A stretch of 64,000 nucleotides of DNA from Acinetobacter sp. TR3 (lineage in GTDB: Bacteria; Pseudomonadota; Gammaproteobacteria; Pseudomonadales; Moraxellaceae): contig NZ_CP114264.1 in NCBI RefSeq assembly GCF_027105055.1, forward strand, positions 2,294,001 through 2,358,000, given 5' to 3'. Positions within the stretch are counted from its first letter, which is position 1; each line of letters opens with the position of its first letter. A program made the translations under genes and the position numbers. A model generated the notes under the pieces. That model had not been told where the DNA came from, did no database searches, and was given only the letters and a program-made list of their open reading frames with translations. Of this stretch, positions 1 through 9,209 are shown one piece after another.

Positions 1-73
1 TAAAATTGAAGCATGGATTTCAGGTCAAATTACTTTACCTAAATTTTGGAGTGATATTTCAAATAAGGAATAA
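1..73 (+). CDS. 3' end of an unidentified CDS (partial)
   Basis: The frame beginning at base 2 is open for 23 codons and ends in TAA, followed at once by a terminator-like hairpin. The visible tail ends in FWSDISNKE. It is too short to identify, and being open for only 23 codons is weak evidence. The hairpin just after the stop is what makes a real gene end likely. Confidence 0.45.
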   Translation, partial: KIEAWISGQITLPKFWSDISNKE

Positions 74-88
74 TTATAATTTCTAAAC

Positions 89-120
89 ATCGAGAGTGAA
101 TTTTACCACTCTCGATTTGC
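89..120. terminator. Intrinsic terminator, convergent genes
   Basis: A perfect 10-bp stem (89-98 with 108-117) encloses a 9-base loop. It lies between the plus-strand partial gene and the minus-strand DUF5713 gene, whose stop codon falls inside the loop. The trailing T run is short, so efficiency is uncertain. Confidence 0.6.
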
Positions 121-417
121 AATCAATTGTTCCATTTCAATCTCAAAATAACCTGCTTCTTGCACAATCATCATCATAGCTTCAGCAATGAAATCCGCAG
201 CCGTATCATCTAAACTTGAATCTAAGTCTTCAAACTGGGGTTTCATCTCATTAATTGCGATCATTGTATGATGAGCAAAATGATATATTTCTGCTTCAGT
301 TAAACCTGAACGACTCACCTTTTTGGAAAAGTATTTAATCTGTTGTTTAACTTCGGCAACGAGAATATCAGGATAATATTCATCATCAAACATGGGGAGA
401 AGGAGATCTTCGAACAT
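103..417 (-). CDS. DUF5713 family protein
   Basis: A small acidic protein of 104 residues. From memory of the family, DUF5713 proteins start with an M-x-LLxPMxDDxYYPD segment and end in an ELIAxRxW motif. Both are visible here (LLLPMFDDEYYPD near the start, QLIANREW at the end). The frame extends 10 codons further upstream to another ATG, but that extension is hydrophobic and unlike the family, so the internal Met is chosen. No signal peptide or catalytic motif is seen. The function of the family is unknown. Neither candidate start has a strong ribosome binding site. It is a single-gene unit ending in the shared hairpin. Confidence 0.65.
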   Translation of the reverse strand: MFEDLLLPMFDDEYYPDILVAEVKQQIKYFSKKVSRSGLTEAEIYHFAHHTMIAINEMKPQFEDLDSSLDDTAADFIAEAMMMIVQEAGYFEIEMEQLIANREW

Positions 418-486
418 AAATAAAATAATATGCCAATAAAACGCCATGCTTATAACATAATCTCATACAAATCACGATATTTAGAC

Positions 487-520
487 ATAAAAAAAGCGAT
501 CTTTCCGACCGCTTTTTAAA
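487..520 (-). terminator. Terminator of the vWA lipoprotein gene
   Basis: On the minus strand a 9-bp stem (493-501 with 507-515, one G-U pair) with a 5-base loop is followed by a run of T. It lies just past the stop codon of the vWA gene. Confidence 0.75.
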
Positions 521-528
521 AAGATAAT

Positions 529-2148
529 TTAGTCTTTTTTAGCGCTTAAACTTCTTGCGATCTTGGCAAGCTCTATAAATTCCTCACGCATTTGGTAAGG
601 ATCTGGTTTTGCAGATTGCTGAGCTAACTGAATAATTTGATCCCAGCCCATAGCAGCATTGTATTGCCCACCTTTTAGCTGCTGGGCATAGGAAGCCACT
701 GCAATGGCAAAACGAGTATCGCTATTGGCCTGAGCAAGGGACTTACTTTGCGCTTTTACAGCTTGGTTTAAAAGAATGCTCTTCTCTTGATTTGGCAATT
801 TATAGCGCAAATTTACAAACGCATATTCAGATTTTTTCGTTGCATCTGTTTTTGTCGATGCCTGATAACGTGAATCATTGAGCCAGCCTTGCTGCCCCAC
901 TGGAATAATTTCATAAATTGCCGTAACGTTATGCCCTGCCCCGATATCGCCCGCATCAACTTTATCATTATTGAAATCTTCCTGTTTCAACATCCGATTT
1001 TCATAGCCAACTAAACGATATTCTTTTACCGTAGCAGGATTAAACTCCACCTGAATTTTTACATCCTGAGCAACCGTTGCCAGTGTTGACGAAAGCTGAC
1101 GTTGTACCACTTTTTTCGCTTCATTTTTATTATCAATATAGCTGTAATTACCATCTCCTGCATCCGCCAGTTGCTCCATCAACTGCTCATTATAATTTCC
1201 TGTCCCAAAGCCCAGTGTCGTTAAAGAAATACCACTTTTACGTTTCTCAGCCACCATCCCTTTTAAAGTACTAAAGTCAGTAATACCTACATTAAAGTCA
1301 CCATCAGTTGCCAATAAAATGCGATTGATTCCATTCTTCACAAAGGCTTTTTCAGCTTGTTTATAAGCCAGTTGAATTGCCTGTTCGCCTGCGGTTGCCC
1401 CACTTGCCTGTAATTCATTAATGACGGTTAAAATTTTGTCTTTTTGATCACCAGAAGTGGGTGCTAAAATGAGTTTCTCACCACTAGCATAAGTAATAAT
1501 CGTGACTTTATCTTGAGGTCGCAATTGCTCGGTCAATAATCTAAGAGTTTGCTTAACCAATGGTAATTTATCTGCTGCATCCATACTACCGGAAACATCA
1601 ACCAAGAATACCAAATTGGCTGGTGGTAACTGTTTGGTTGCCAAGTCTTTGGCTTGAATCCCGATTTTGATCAGTTTGGCATTTTCTTTCCACGGTGAAT
1701 CAACAATTTCAGTCGTGACCGAGAATGGGTGAATGCTGTTTGGCTGCGGATATTGATAATCAAAGTAGTTAATCATTTCCTCAGCACGAACCGCATCGAC
1801 TGGTGGCAAACGCCCATCATTCAGGAAACGGCGGGTATTGCTATAACTGCCTGTATCGACATCAATGCTAAAAGTTGAAACTGCCTGATCTGCAACCCTA
1901 TAAATAGGATTGACCTCATTCTTTTGATATTTTTCAGTATTCTGCTCTAGCCGCACGCTTTCTGGACTAGGCATTGCCGCCATGTACGCAGCAGGAGCAA
2001 TCATCTTTCGGGTACTATCCGCTGCCATATTAGACATAACCAAAGATGCAGGAGCGACTACATGGCTACGTTCCTTTACGGGATTACCACAGGCGATCAT
2101 CATGGAACTTAGCAAGGTTAAGGTCAGTATTTTTGTAGATTGATGCAT
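529..2148 (-). CDS. von Willebrand factor type A domain lipoprotein (YfbK-like)
   Basis: The protein of about 539 residues begins with a signal sequence ending in a lipobox (SMMIAC, Cys near residue 20), so it is probably a lipid-anchored periplasmic or outer membrane protein. A YfbK-type N-terminal region (RRFLNDGRLPP, EEMINYFDY) precedes a vWA domain with an intact metal-binding DVSGSMD motif near residue 185 and the later TDGDFNVG strand. A C-terminal DUF3520-like region follows. vWA domains of this kind bind proteins through a bound divalent metal. The partner is unknown. Of two adjacent ATGs, the second sits 7 bases from a GGGGGA ribosome site. It appears monocistronic. Confidence 0.85.
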   Translation of the reverse strand: MHQSTKILTLTLLSSMMIACGNPVKERSHVVAPASLVMSNMAADSTRKMIAPAAYMAAMPSPESVRLEQNTEKYQKNEVNPIYRVADQAVSTFSIDVDTGSYSNTRRFLNDGRLPPVDAVRAEEMINYFDYQYPQPNSIHPFSVTTEIVDSPWKENAKLIKIGIQAKDLATKQLPPANLVFLVDVSGSMDAADKLPLVKQTLRLLTEQLRPQDKVTIITYASGEKLILAPTSGDQKDKILTVINELQASGATAGEQAIQLAYKQAEKAFVKNGINRILLATDGDFNVGITDFSTLKGMVAEKRKSGISLTTLGFGTGNYNEQLMEQLADAGDGNYSYIDNKNEAKKVVQRQLSSTLATVAQDVKIQVEFNPATVKEYRLVGYENRMLKQEDFNNDKVDAGDIGAGHNVTAIYEIIPVGQQGWLNDSRYQASTKTDATKKSEYAFVNLRYKLPNQEKSILLNQAVKAQSKSLAQANSDTRFAIAVASYAQQLKGGQYNAAMGWDQIIQLAQQSAKPDPYQMREEFIELAKIARSLSAKKD

Positions 2149-2267
2149 CATAAAATCCCCCAATTTTTATGTCTTTTAAATGAATGACGAGATTGCAGTG
2201 ATTGTATGCAAAAAGATAAAGATACATCGTATTGGAATGTATTTTTATCTTCATTATTTCTCTGTAA

Positions 2268-3122
2268 TTATTGAGCTAAACGCATCGCATTCCAAACTTT
2301 TATCGCATCGCTTGTGGCTTTAACATCGTGCACTCGAACAATACTAGCGCCCTGCTGAATACTCAGTAGATGCCCCATGACACTTCCAAGCGCACGTTCC
2401 TGTGCAGGTACACCATTCAATGCCTCACCAATGAAACGTTTACGTGACAAGCCAGACAAGATTGGATACCCCATCCGATTCAGCTTCCAAAACTCATTGA
2501 GTAATCGAAAATTCTGTTGTGCGTTCTTGGCAAAACCGAAACCTGGGTCGATAATAATATTTTCTTTGCTTACTCCGACTGCAATTGCTTGATTAAGCCG
2601 CTGCTGTAATTCATGAATCACATCTTCAGTCACATCCTGATATTGATCCAACTGATTCATATTGGTCGGTTCACCACGCATATGCATCAACACCACAGGA
2701 ATATTTAATTCAGCCGCCGTTTCTAAAGCTTGTGGACGAGTTAAAGCACGAACATCATTCCAGATATGCGCACCTGCTTTCACGGCAGCTCGAATCACCT
2801 CAGGCTGACTGGTATCAATCGATATGATCACATCATACTTGGATAATGCTTCCACCACAGGAATTACACGCTGAATTTCTTCTTCTAGCTCAACGGGTGA
2901 TGCATTTGGGCGAGTTGACTCTCCACCAATATCAATAATGCTTGCACCCTCTTCCATCATCTGCAAAGCACGTTGAACCGCCTGTTCTTTATGATGATGC
3001 TGTCCACCATCACTGAAAGAATCAGGGGTGACATTGAGAATACCCATAATCTGTGGTTGGGATAAATCCAATGTAAAACGACCACATTGTAACTGCTGCT
3101 GTGGTAATGGCATCAACTGCAT
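2268..3122 (-). CDS. folP: Dihydropteroate synthase
   Basis: Condenses 4-aminobenzoate with 6-hydroxymethyl-dihydropterin diphosphate to give dihydropteroate in folate synthesis. It is the sulfonamide target. The 284-residue TIM barrel shows the family signatures GILNVTPDSFSDGG near the N-terminus, DIGGESTRP, DTSQPEV and DPGFGFAKN. The frame opens at a TTG two codons earlier, but the ATG chosen has an AAGAG site at about 10 bases. The gene lies downstream of ftsH in the same direction, but a hairpin separates them, so it may depend on readthrough or its own promoter. The product looks complete and ordinary. Confidence 0.95.
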   Translation of the reverse strand: MQLMPLPQQQLQCGRFTLDLSQPQIMGILNVTPDSFSDGGQHHHKEQAVQRALQMMEEGASIIDIGGESTRPNASPVELEEEIQRVIPVVEALSKYDVIISIDTSQPEVIRAAVKAGAHIWNDVRALTRPQALETAAELNIPVVLMHMRGEPTNMNQLDQYQDVTEDVIHELQQRLNQAIAVGVSKENIIIDPGFGFAKNAQQNFRLLNEFWKLNRMGYPILSGLSRKRFIGEALNGVPAQERALGSVMGHLLSIQQGASIVRVHDVKATSDAIKVWNAMRLAQ

Positions 3123-3217
3123 TATCAAAAAACTCTTAACACTTTACGAATCACTTTAGTTTAACAAGACTATTCTGTGAACATTGTTGATTTATTTTCA
3201 GGTTGGCTAAAATAAGA

Positions 3218-3248
3218 ACAAAAAAAGAGCCGCTCTTTAGCGACTCTC
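3218..3248 (-). terminator. Terminator after ftsH
   Basis: On the minus strand an 8-bp stem (3239-3246 with 3227-3234, one G-U pair) and a CTTT-type loop is followed by seven T. It sits between ftsH and folP. Confidence 0.7.
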
Positions 3249-3262
3249 TTTGATTTCAACCA

Positions 3263-5158
3263 TTAACCCATTGCTGGTAATGGTGGTGGTGTAGATGGAC
3301 CATCTTTTGGTGGTTCAAATGCAGCCACTGGATTTTCAGGAATATAGACCTTAGGTGGTTGTGGTTCACGACCTTCCATGATGTCACGGATTTGGTCACG
3401 ATCGATGGTTTCCCATTCCATCAACGCTTTCACCATTGCATGTGCGATATCTTTGTTATTTTCCAAAATATCACGAGCAACTTTATATTGTTCATCCAAG
3501 ATACGACGTACTTCTTCATCAACTTTTTGCTGAGTTGCTTCTGAAATTGTACGGCTACCCACATTACCAAAGAAACCACTTTGGTTTTCATCTTCATAAA
3601 CCATTACACCAAGAGCATCAGACATACCATACTTGGTCACCATTGCACGCGCCATTTTAGTTGCACGTTCAAAGTCGTTTGATGCACCTGTCGACATTTG
3701 ATTAATAAACACTTCTTCGGCAATACGACCACCAAATAAGATTGAAAGCTCATTCAACATCTTATCTTTGTAATGGCTGGTTTGGTCTTGCTCAGGCAAC
3801 TGCCAAGTTACACCTAATGCCCAACCACGTGGCATGATTGTCACTTTATGCACAGGGTCTGTACCTGGCAAAATTTCAGCAACAATGGCATGTCCAGCTT
3901 CATGGTAAGCCGTCGCACGACGTTCTTCTTCACGAATCACCATCGATTTACGTTCTGGACCCATGTAAATCTTGTCTTTTGCATCTTCAAAGTCATGCAT
4001 ATCCACCGTGTTTTTATTACGGCGAGCAGCAAACAACGCAGCTTCGTTGACTAAGTTCGCAAGTTGCGCACCTGAGAATCCTGGAGTACCACGCGCAAGG
4101 ACTTTAACATCTACACCTGTAACCGAAGGAAGTTTCTTCAAATGAACATTTAAAATCTGCTCACGACCACGGATGTCAGGTAAACCAACCATCACTTGGC
4201 GGTCAAAACGGCCTGGACGAAGTAATGCTTTATCAAGTACATCAACACGGTTAGTTGCTGCGATGACGATCACACCTTCATTACCTTCAAAACCATCCAT
4301 CTCAACAAGCATTTGGTTCAAGGTTTGTTCACGCTCATCATGACCACCTCCTGTACCAGAACCACGATGGCGACCAACAGCATCAATCTCATCGATGAAA
4401 ATGATACAAGGTGCATGACGTTTAGCCTGTTCAAACATGTCACGAACACGTGAAGCACCGACACCAACAAACATTTCAACGAAGTCAGAACCTGAGATAC
4501 TAAAGAATGGAACTTTAGCTTCACCAGCGATTGCTTTAGCCAATAATGTTTTACCAGTACCTGGAGGACCAACCATCAATACACCACGAGGAATGGTTGC
4601 ACCAAGACGTTTGAACTTAGAAGGATCTTTCAAGAAGTCAACGATTTCAACTACTTCTTGCTTGGCTTCATCACAACCTGCAACATCAGTAAACGTAATC
4701 TTAATCTGATCTTCAGATAACATTTTCGCTTTTGACTTACCAAAACTCATTGGGCTGTTTTTACCACCAGCGCCTCCACCCATATTACGCATAAAGAACA
4801 TGAATAATAAGATGATCAGTAATACAGGGAAGCTTGCAATGAGAAGTTGCATCAAAATGCCTTGACGTTGCGGCGCAGTACCTTCAACGACTACATTCTG
4901 TTTATTCAAGCTTGGAAGCAATTCAGTGTCTTCTACTTGTGGACGAACCGTTTCAAAAGAAGAACCATTGGTTTTTTCACCACTAATGTTTAAACCGTCA
5001 ATTGTGACTTGTTTAATTTGCCCAGCATTTACCGCTGCAACGAAATCAGAATATTTCATCGCTGCAGGCTTATTGCGGTCACTGACGTTGCTAAAAATCA
5101 AAATCAGAACACCGAGTATGATGAGCCACAATACGGCATTCTTGAAGTAATCGCTCAA
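3263..5158 (-). CDS. ftsH: ATP-dependent zinc metalloprotease FtsH
   Basis: A membrane-anchored AAA+ protease that degrades misassembled membrane proteins and regulatory proteins. The 631 residues show two membrane helices (about 6-24 and 101-123) around a periplasmic segment, Walker A GPPGTGKT at 197-204, Walker B IIFIDEID at 252-259, and the zinc site HEAGH at 419-423. The C-terminus is proline-rich. The start codon is TTG: the next in-frame ATG would remove the first membrane helix, and MSDYFKNA is the expected N-terminus. A five-codon ATG frame (ATG to TGA) ends exactly on the TTG, which could couple initiation. The gene follows rlmE, as in many gammaproteobacteria. Confidence 0.97.
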   Translation of the reverse strand: MSDYFKNAVLWLIILGVLILIFSNVSDRNKPAAMKYSDFVAAVNAGQIKQVTIDGLNISGEKTNGSSFETVRPQVEDTELLPSLNKQNVVVEGTAPQRQGILMQLLIASFPVLLIILLFMFFMRNMGGGAGGKNSPMSFGKSKAKMLSEDQIKITFTDVAGCDEAKQEVVEIVDFLKDPSKFKRLGATIPRGVLMVGPPGTGKTLLAKAIAGEAKVPFFSISGSDFVEMFVGVGASRVRDMFEQAKRHAPCIIFIDEIDAVGRHRGSGTGGGHDEREQTLNQMLVEMDGFEGNEGVIVIAATNRVDVLDKALLRPGRFDRQVMVGLPDIRGREQILNVHLKKLPSVTGVDVKVLARGTPGFSGAQLANLVNEAALFAARRNKNTVDMHDFEDAKDKIYMGPERKSMVIREEERRATAYHEAGHAIVAEILPGTDPVHKVTIMPRGWALGVTWQLPEQDQTSHYKDKMLNELSILFGGRIAEEVFINQMSTGASNDFERATKMARAMVTKYGMSDALGVMVYEDENQSGFFGNVGSRTISEATQQKVDEEVRRILDEQYKVARDILENNKDIAHAMVKALMEWETIDRDQIRDIMEGREPQPPKVYIPENPVAAFEPPKDGPSTPPPLPAMG

Positions 5159-5294
5159 GGCTTTATTCCCATATCAATCTAATTTGATCATACCTAATCT
5201 TGGCTGACCTTCACAAAAACAGCAATGAATTTGCGTTGCAAAAAACTTAAAAGGTACAAAATGCACAATTTTTAACAACTTGGCAAGTACACTT

Positions 5295-5945
5295 TTATTG
5301 CAATGCCTTTTTACGACCTTGACCAATCAAAAAAACTTCTTTTGATCGAGCACGAGATGCCGCAGGTTTGGCTGTTTTTAATACATCAAAACTATCGACC
5401 ACCTGTTTTCTAAACTCATCAAATCCTGAGCCTTGGAACACCTTAACAATAAACTGTCCATTTGGGCCTAAAACTTTTTGAGCAAAATCTAATGCCAACT
5501 CACATAAGTAAATCTGGCGTGGTTGATCGACAGCCCTATTACCTGATGTATTGGGGGCCATATCTGAAATTACAACGTCTACTTGACGCCCATTTAAAAT
5601 ATTTAACAATTTTTCGAAAACTTCTTCTTCTCGGAAGTCGCCTTGCAAAAATGTCACATCTGGAAGAGCGTCCATTGCGAGAATATCTGAAGCAATTACT
5701 AAACCATTTGATCCAACCAGTTTACCTGCAATTTGCGACCAACTTCCGGGTGCTGCACCGAGATCAACAATTGTCATGCCCGGTTTGATCATTTTATATT
5801 TTTCTTGGATTTCAAGTAACTTGTACGCTGCCCGTGCGCGATAACCCTCTTTTTGTGCTTTCTTTACAAAAGGATCATCCAAGTGCTCTCTCATCCACAC
5901 ACGGCTGCTTTTCGACAATTTTTGATTGGTAATGCGCGTCGCCAT
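5295..5945 (-). CDS. rlmE: 23S rRNA 2'-O-methyltransferase (U2552)
   Basis: Methylates the ribose of U2552 in the A loop of 23S rRNA, using S-adenosylmethionine, late in 50S assembly. The 216 residues show the SAM-binding [12 protein letters not shown] loop near 60, SDMAPNTSG near 125, and the downstream Lys (FIVKVFQG) and Glu (RSKEVFLIG) of the K-D-K-E catalytic set. It precedes ftsH in the same direction, the usual rlmE-ftsH arrangement. A 230-bp divergent gap separates it from yhbY, so promoters for both directions are expected there. Confidence 0.96.
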   Translation of the reverse strand: MATRITNQKLSKSSRVWMREHLDDPFVKKAQKEGYRARAAYKLLEIQEKYKMIKPGMTIVDLGAAPGSWSQIAGKLVGSNGLVIASDILAMDALPDVTFLQGDFREEEVFEKLLNILNGRQVDVVISDMAPNTSGNRAVDQPRQIYLCELALDFAQKVLGPNGQFIVKVFQGSGFDEFRKQVVDSFDVLKTAKPAASRARSKEVFLIGQGRKKALQ

Positions 5946-6173
5946 AACTCACTAAATTTCAAAAAACTTCTGATTGATCATTGTACGTGAAAATTACTCC
6001 CATTACAGTACGGTTGTAGTTCATTCACACGAACTTTTACAGATTTTTTCCGATTGCCATGATTGGCTATTTGCCTAATTTTCACATATTTGTTTCAAGT
6101 GCCTGTCTGCTAAATCTATCTTAGAAACGGGATGCAAGTTATACTAGGTCGTTTTCCCAATTAGGTATTTTTA

Positions 6174-6500
6174 ATGGCGGCTTTATCTATCCATGAACGT
6201 AAGCGTTTACGTCAAATTGGCCACGCACTTAATCCAGTTGTAATGATTGGTGGCCAAGGTCTTACAGAAAACGTCATTGAAGAAACTCATCGCGCACTAA
6301 ATGATCATGAACTCATTAAAGTGAAAATTGCAGGTGAAGATCGTGATGCACGTGCCGCAGTAATTGATGCGCTTGTTGAAGCGACAGGTGCTGAATCTGT
6401 ACAAAAAATTGGTAAAATTGTTTTGCTTTATAAAAAAGCAGCAAAACAAAACCAGCATCTTTCTAATTTAGTTCGTTTTGCTCACTTAAGTAACAAGTAA
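6174..6500 (+). CDS. yhbY: YhbY family RNA-binding protein (CRM domain)
   Basis: A compact 108-residue CRS1-YhbY domain protein that associates with pre-50S ribosomal subunits. The family core is visible: LRQIGHALNPVVMIG, then GLTENVI and the HELIKVKIAG strand. It is divergent from rlmE, another 50S assembly factor, which is a common arrangement. A TATACT hexamer 29 bases before the ATG could be its -10 box, though no good -35 is seen. The next gene starts 5 bases after the stop, so the two are probably co-transcribed. Confidence 0.93.
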   Translation: MAALSIHERKRLRQIGHALNPVVMIGGQGLTENVIEETHRALNDHELIKVKIAGEDRDARAAVIDALVEATGAESVQKIGKIVLLYKKAAKQNQHLSNLVRFAHLSNK

Positions 6501-6505
6501 TCAAA

Positions 6506-7042
6506 ATGGCAAGTTATGAACTTTCCGCTTTCGATCGCTTTAATGCTATTACTGTCGTTGGAGCAATTGAGCAACAAACACCAGCGACATTAAATGTTGG
6601 TTTTTGGGTTCGTGATCCCAATCAGTTTCTGATTTACCCAGATCAAGTCAAGGCTCATCCTCGCCAAGACTTTTTATGGGAACAGACTTGTTTTGAGATT
6701 TTTATTGGTGTGAAAGATGAAGATTTTTATCGTGAAATCAATCTCTCTCCCTCTCAAGCTTGGCAAGCCTATCAATTTGAAGAATATCGCTTCCCAGAGG
6801 ATATGCCGCCCGTTGCTGCATATGACATTGAGTTGAACCATTTGCAACGCACACATTATGGTTTAAATGTCAGTCTAGATTTATCTCAATTTATGCAACA
6901 GAATAAATTGAAATGGTCTGACTTATATTTAGGTTTAAGTGCGGTTTTTAATACCACGCAAGGTAATCACTATTTTGCAATGCAACATAGTAGCCCACAA
7001 GCTGACTTTCATAATAAACGCGATTGGTTACATCAATTTTAA
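6506..7042 (+). CDS. DOMON-like domain-containing protein
   Basis: A 178-residue protein with no signal peptide or membrane helix. Its alternating beta pattern with W-E-C-F-E-I-F-I (WEQTCFEIFIG) and REINLSPSQAW resembles the DOMON-like families found in proteobacteria, which resemble carbohydrate- or cytochrome-binding beta sandwiches. The function in this family is unknown. It is tightly linked to yhbY and followed by a strong bidirectional terminator, so the pair forms one unit. The assignment rests on the motif pattern only. Confidence 0.7.
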   Translation: MASYELSAFDRFNAITVVGAIEQQTPATLNVGFWVRDPNQFLIYPDQVKAHPRQDFLWEQTCFEIFIGVKDEDFYREINLSPSQAWQAYQFEEYRFPEDMPPVAAYDIELNHLQRTHYGLNVSLDLSQFMQQNKLKWSDLYLGLSAVFNTTQGNHYFAMQHSSPQADFHNKRDWLHQF

Positions 7043-7046
7043 TCAT

Positions 7047-7078
7047 AAAAAAGCGAGAAATAAATTTCTCGCTTTTTT
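7047..7078. terminator. Bidirectional intrinsic terminator
   Basis: A perfect 10-bp stem (7051-7060 with 7065-7074) and TAAA loop is flanked by A and T runs on both sides. It serves the DOMON-like gene on plus and the repeat-protein gene on minus. Confidence 0.9.
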
Positions 7079-7095
7079 AGCTCTTCTATCTGCAA

Positions 7096-7695
7096 TTAAC
7101 TTGCGCGCACTTTATTCCAAGCTTCAACCGCTTGTTCTTTGGTACGCTTAAAGCTACCAACCAAAGTATCTTTATGCTTCACTGAAATTTGACTAATGTC
7201 ATCTTTCAACTCTTTGCTGACCTTCGTTAAATCTTCAATTAAAGCATTTAACTCAGTTTTTAATGCATTGGTTAATTCAACTAAATTACCTTGTGATGAA
7301 TTCAGTTGAGTTTTAATAACATCAATACGCTGCAAAATGTCTTGCTTAATTTGTGCAAGCTGATTTTGGATATTTTGGTTAAGTTCTTTCGCTTCCGCCT
7401 CAATTTTTTCTTGGGTTTCAGCCAATACTTCTTTCACTTGCTCTTGAGTCTCAGCAATCACTTCTTTCGCTTGTTCCTGAGTCTCAGCAATCACTTCTTT
7501 CGCCTTCGCTGTTTTTTCAGCTACAACTTCTTTCGCTTTTGCAGTTTTCTCAGCAACCACCTCTTTCACTTCTGCCGTCTTTTCAGCAACAGCTTCTTTG
7601 ACTTCAGCGGTTTTCTCTGCAACAACTTCTTTTGCTTTCGCTGTTTTTTCAACCACAACTTCTTCAGTTGCTGGTGTAGTTTGATTATCAGCCAT
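7096..7695 (-). CDS. Helical protein with 11-residue LEA-like repeats
   Basis: A highly charged 199-residue protein rich in Ala, Glu, Lys and Val, with no cysteine, signal peptide or membrane span. Residues about 8-95 are eight consecutive 11-residue repeats of the form VAEKTAEVKEV, drifting to IAETQEQAKEV. The rest is predicted long helix with heptad character (about 95-199). Undecad repeats of this kind are the hallmark of group 3 LEA and apolipoprotein-like amphipathic helices, linked to desiccation or membrane protection. That function is inference only. A GAGGGG ribosome site lies 7 bases before the ATG. It is monocistronic, and its terminator is shared with the convergent gene. A phasin-like or structural role is an alternative. 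Confidence 0.8.
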   Translation of the reverse strand: MADNQTTPATEEVVVEKTAKAKEVVAEKTAEVKEAVAEKTAEVKEVVAEKTAKAKEVVAEKTAKAKEVIAETQEQAKEVIAETQEQVKEVLAETQEKIEAEAKELNQNIQNQLAQIKQDILQRIDVIKTQLNSSQGNLVELTNALKTELNALIEDLTKVSKELKDDISQISVKHKDTLVGSFKRTKEQAVEAWNKVRAS

Positions 7696-7900
7696 TGTGT
7701 TTCCCCTCTATATTGTTTGTTGATTTTTTGGCTAAATATAAGATAAAACGCTTTACTTGTAGACTATGAAAAAATTGTTAGACAATTTGCATAATATCTC
7801 ATGATATAGATAGAAGAATGATTGATTTGGCAATAGACATAACAACAGTCAAACTTATAAAAGAAAAACTACAATTACTCGCTTTAACCAATAAAACAGA

Positions 7901-7929
7901 TAGACTTTTGAACTACTCATGCGTATAAT
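7901..7929 (+). promoter_or_regulatory. carAB promoter
   Basis: A perfect TATAAT -10 box (7924-7929) lies 17 bases after TAGACT (7901-7906, 4 of 6 matches to the -35 consensus). Transcription would begin near 7936, just before the leader hairpin. Prediction from sequence only. Confidence 0.65.
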
Positions 7930-7944
7930 GCGCTGTTAAGTTAC

Positions 7945-8016
7945 AAGCGAGCAGACTGGAAGGAGGGGCATGTTTTTAAAGACAGCCTACCTTTTTTTAT
8001 GTCTTCTCGCTTTTTT
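7945..8016 (+). promoter_or_regulatory. Putative pyrimidine-type attenuator in the carAB leader
   Basis: The 7-bp stem 7945-7951 / 8006-8012 continues, after a 1x1 mismatch, as 7953-7956 / 8001-8004, then as 7960-7963 / 7990-7993 and 7964-7966 / 7986-7988. It ends in six T (8011-8016), so it reads as an intrinsic terminator. The inner stem hides the leader ORF's Shine-Dalgarno. A run of seven T (7992-7998) lies between the leader start and the terminator. This matches the known E. coli pyrBI design, in which UTP scarcity stalls polymerase on the U tract and the trailing ribosome prevents the hairpin. The mechanism here is inference. Confidence 0.6.
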
Positions 8017-8059
8017 ACAGCCCTATTTTTGTGGTTTTAGTTCAGGAGCTTTGGTTTGA
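7970..8059 (+). CDS. carAB leader peptide (29 codons)
   Basis: An ATG with a strong AAGGAGGGG ribosome site 1-10 bases upstream opens a 29-codon frame whose TGA stop overlaps the TTG start of carA. The peptide is hydrophobic ([20 protein letters not shown]), and its codons are dominated by UUU, UUA, CUU and UAU. The frame runs through the U tract and the terminator hairpin, so a translating ribosome would disrupt the hairpin and then hand over to carA at the overlapping stop/start. It probably acts as a regulatory leader, not as a functional protein. It could alternatively be read as a small membrane peptide. Confidence 0.6.
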   Translation: MFLKTAYLFLCLLAFLQPYFCGFSSGALV

Positions 8060-9195
8060 GCACCCCCGCCATTTTAGCCCTCGCAGATGGAACGATCTTT
8101 AAAGGAACGTCTATCGGTGCATCGGGAAGTACGACTGGTGAAGTCGTTTTTAATACAGCCATGACTGGCTACCAAGAAATTTTGACTGACCCAAGTTATG
8201 CGCAACAAATTGTGACGCTGACTTATCCCCATATTGGAAATACAGGCTGTAATAGCGAAGACGTTGAATCTGGTCGCATCCATAAAGTATGGGCGAACGG
8301 TTTAATTATTCGTGATCTTCCTTTATTACATAGTAATTTCCGTGCAGAACAATCACTCAGTGAATACTTGGAACAACATAATGTTGTTGCAATCGCTGAT
8401 ATTGATACGCGTAAATTGACACGTATTTTACGTGACAAAGGCGCGCAAAATGGTTGCATCCTTGCTGGTGAAAATATCACTGAAGAAGAAGCAATTGCAA
8501 AAGCACGTGCATTCGGTGGTTTAAATGGTTTAGACCTTGCAAAAGAATGCTGTGATCCTGAAGGCTTTGAATGGACTGAAGGTTCTTGGACTTTAGGTCA
8601 AGGTTTTAGCCAACCAGAATTTAAATTTCATGTTGTTGCATACGATTATGGTGTCAAAACCAACATCTTACGTATGCTTGCAGACCGTGGTTGTAAACTC
8701 ACTGTTGTGCCTGCACAGACCCCTGCTGAGAAAGTTCTCGCTTTAAACCCAGATGGCGTGTTCTTGTCAAATGGTCCTGGTGATCCAGCAGCATGTGGCT
8801 ATGCGATTGAAGCAGTAAAAACGATTGTTGAAACTACGACTTTACCTGTATTTGGTATTTGTTTAGGTCACCAAATTTTAGCACTTGCTTCTGGCGCGAA
8901 GACCATGAAAATGAATCATGGTCATCACGGTGCAAACCATCCTGTACAAAATCTTGAGAATGGTACAGTGATGATTACTTCTCAAAACCACGGCTTTGCT
9001 GTCGATGAGAGTACTTTACCTTCAAACTTAAAAGTAACGCATCGTTCGTTGTTTGATGGTACAAACCAAGGTATTCATCGCACTGACAAACCAGCATTCA
9101 GCTTCCAAGGTCACCCTGAAGCAAGCCCTGGTCCACATGACTGTGCTCCATTGTTCGATCATTTCATCGAACTTATTGAAGCATCTAAGAAGTAA
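8056..9195 (+). CDS. carA: Carbamoyl-phosphate synthase small subunit
   Basis: Glutamine amidotransferase subunit that hydrolyses glutamine and passes ammonia to CarB for carbamoyl phosphate, the shared precursor of pyrimidines and arginine. The 379 residues have the N-terminal CPSase small-chain domain ([17 protein letters not shown]) and a C-terminal class I amidotransferase domain with VFGICLGHQ (nucleophile Cys near 270) and the late [11 protein letters not shown]is/Glu pair. The start is TTG, set by an AGGAG site 7 bases upstream and by overlap with the leader ORF stop (TTGA). carB follows after 14 bases. Confidence 0.97.
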   Translation: MSTPAILALADGTIFKGTSIGASGSTTGEVVFNTAMTGYQEILTDPSYAQQIVTLTYPHIGNTGCNSEDVESGRIHKVWANGLIIRDLPLLHSNFRAEQSLSEYLEQHNVVAIADIDTRKLTRILRDKGAQNGCILAGENITEEEAIAKARAFGGLNGLDLAKECCDPEGFEWTEGSWTLGQGFSQPEFKFHVVAYDYGVKTNILRMLADRGCKLTVVPAQTPAEKVLALNPDGVFLSNGPGDPAACGYAIEAVKTIVETTTLPVFGICLGHQILALASGAKTMKMNHGHHGANHPVQNLENGTVMITSQNHGFAVDESTLPSNLKVTHRSLFDGTNQGIHRTDKPAFSFQGHPEASPGPHDCAPLFDHFIELIEASKK

Positions 9196-9209
9196 TTAAG
9201 GAGCGAATA

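Noticed and set aside
7306..7746. Plus-strand 146-codon frame opposite the LEA-like gene
   Set aside because: Phe- and Ser-rich antisense shadow of the Glu/Lys repeats; no ribosome site.
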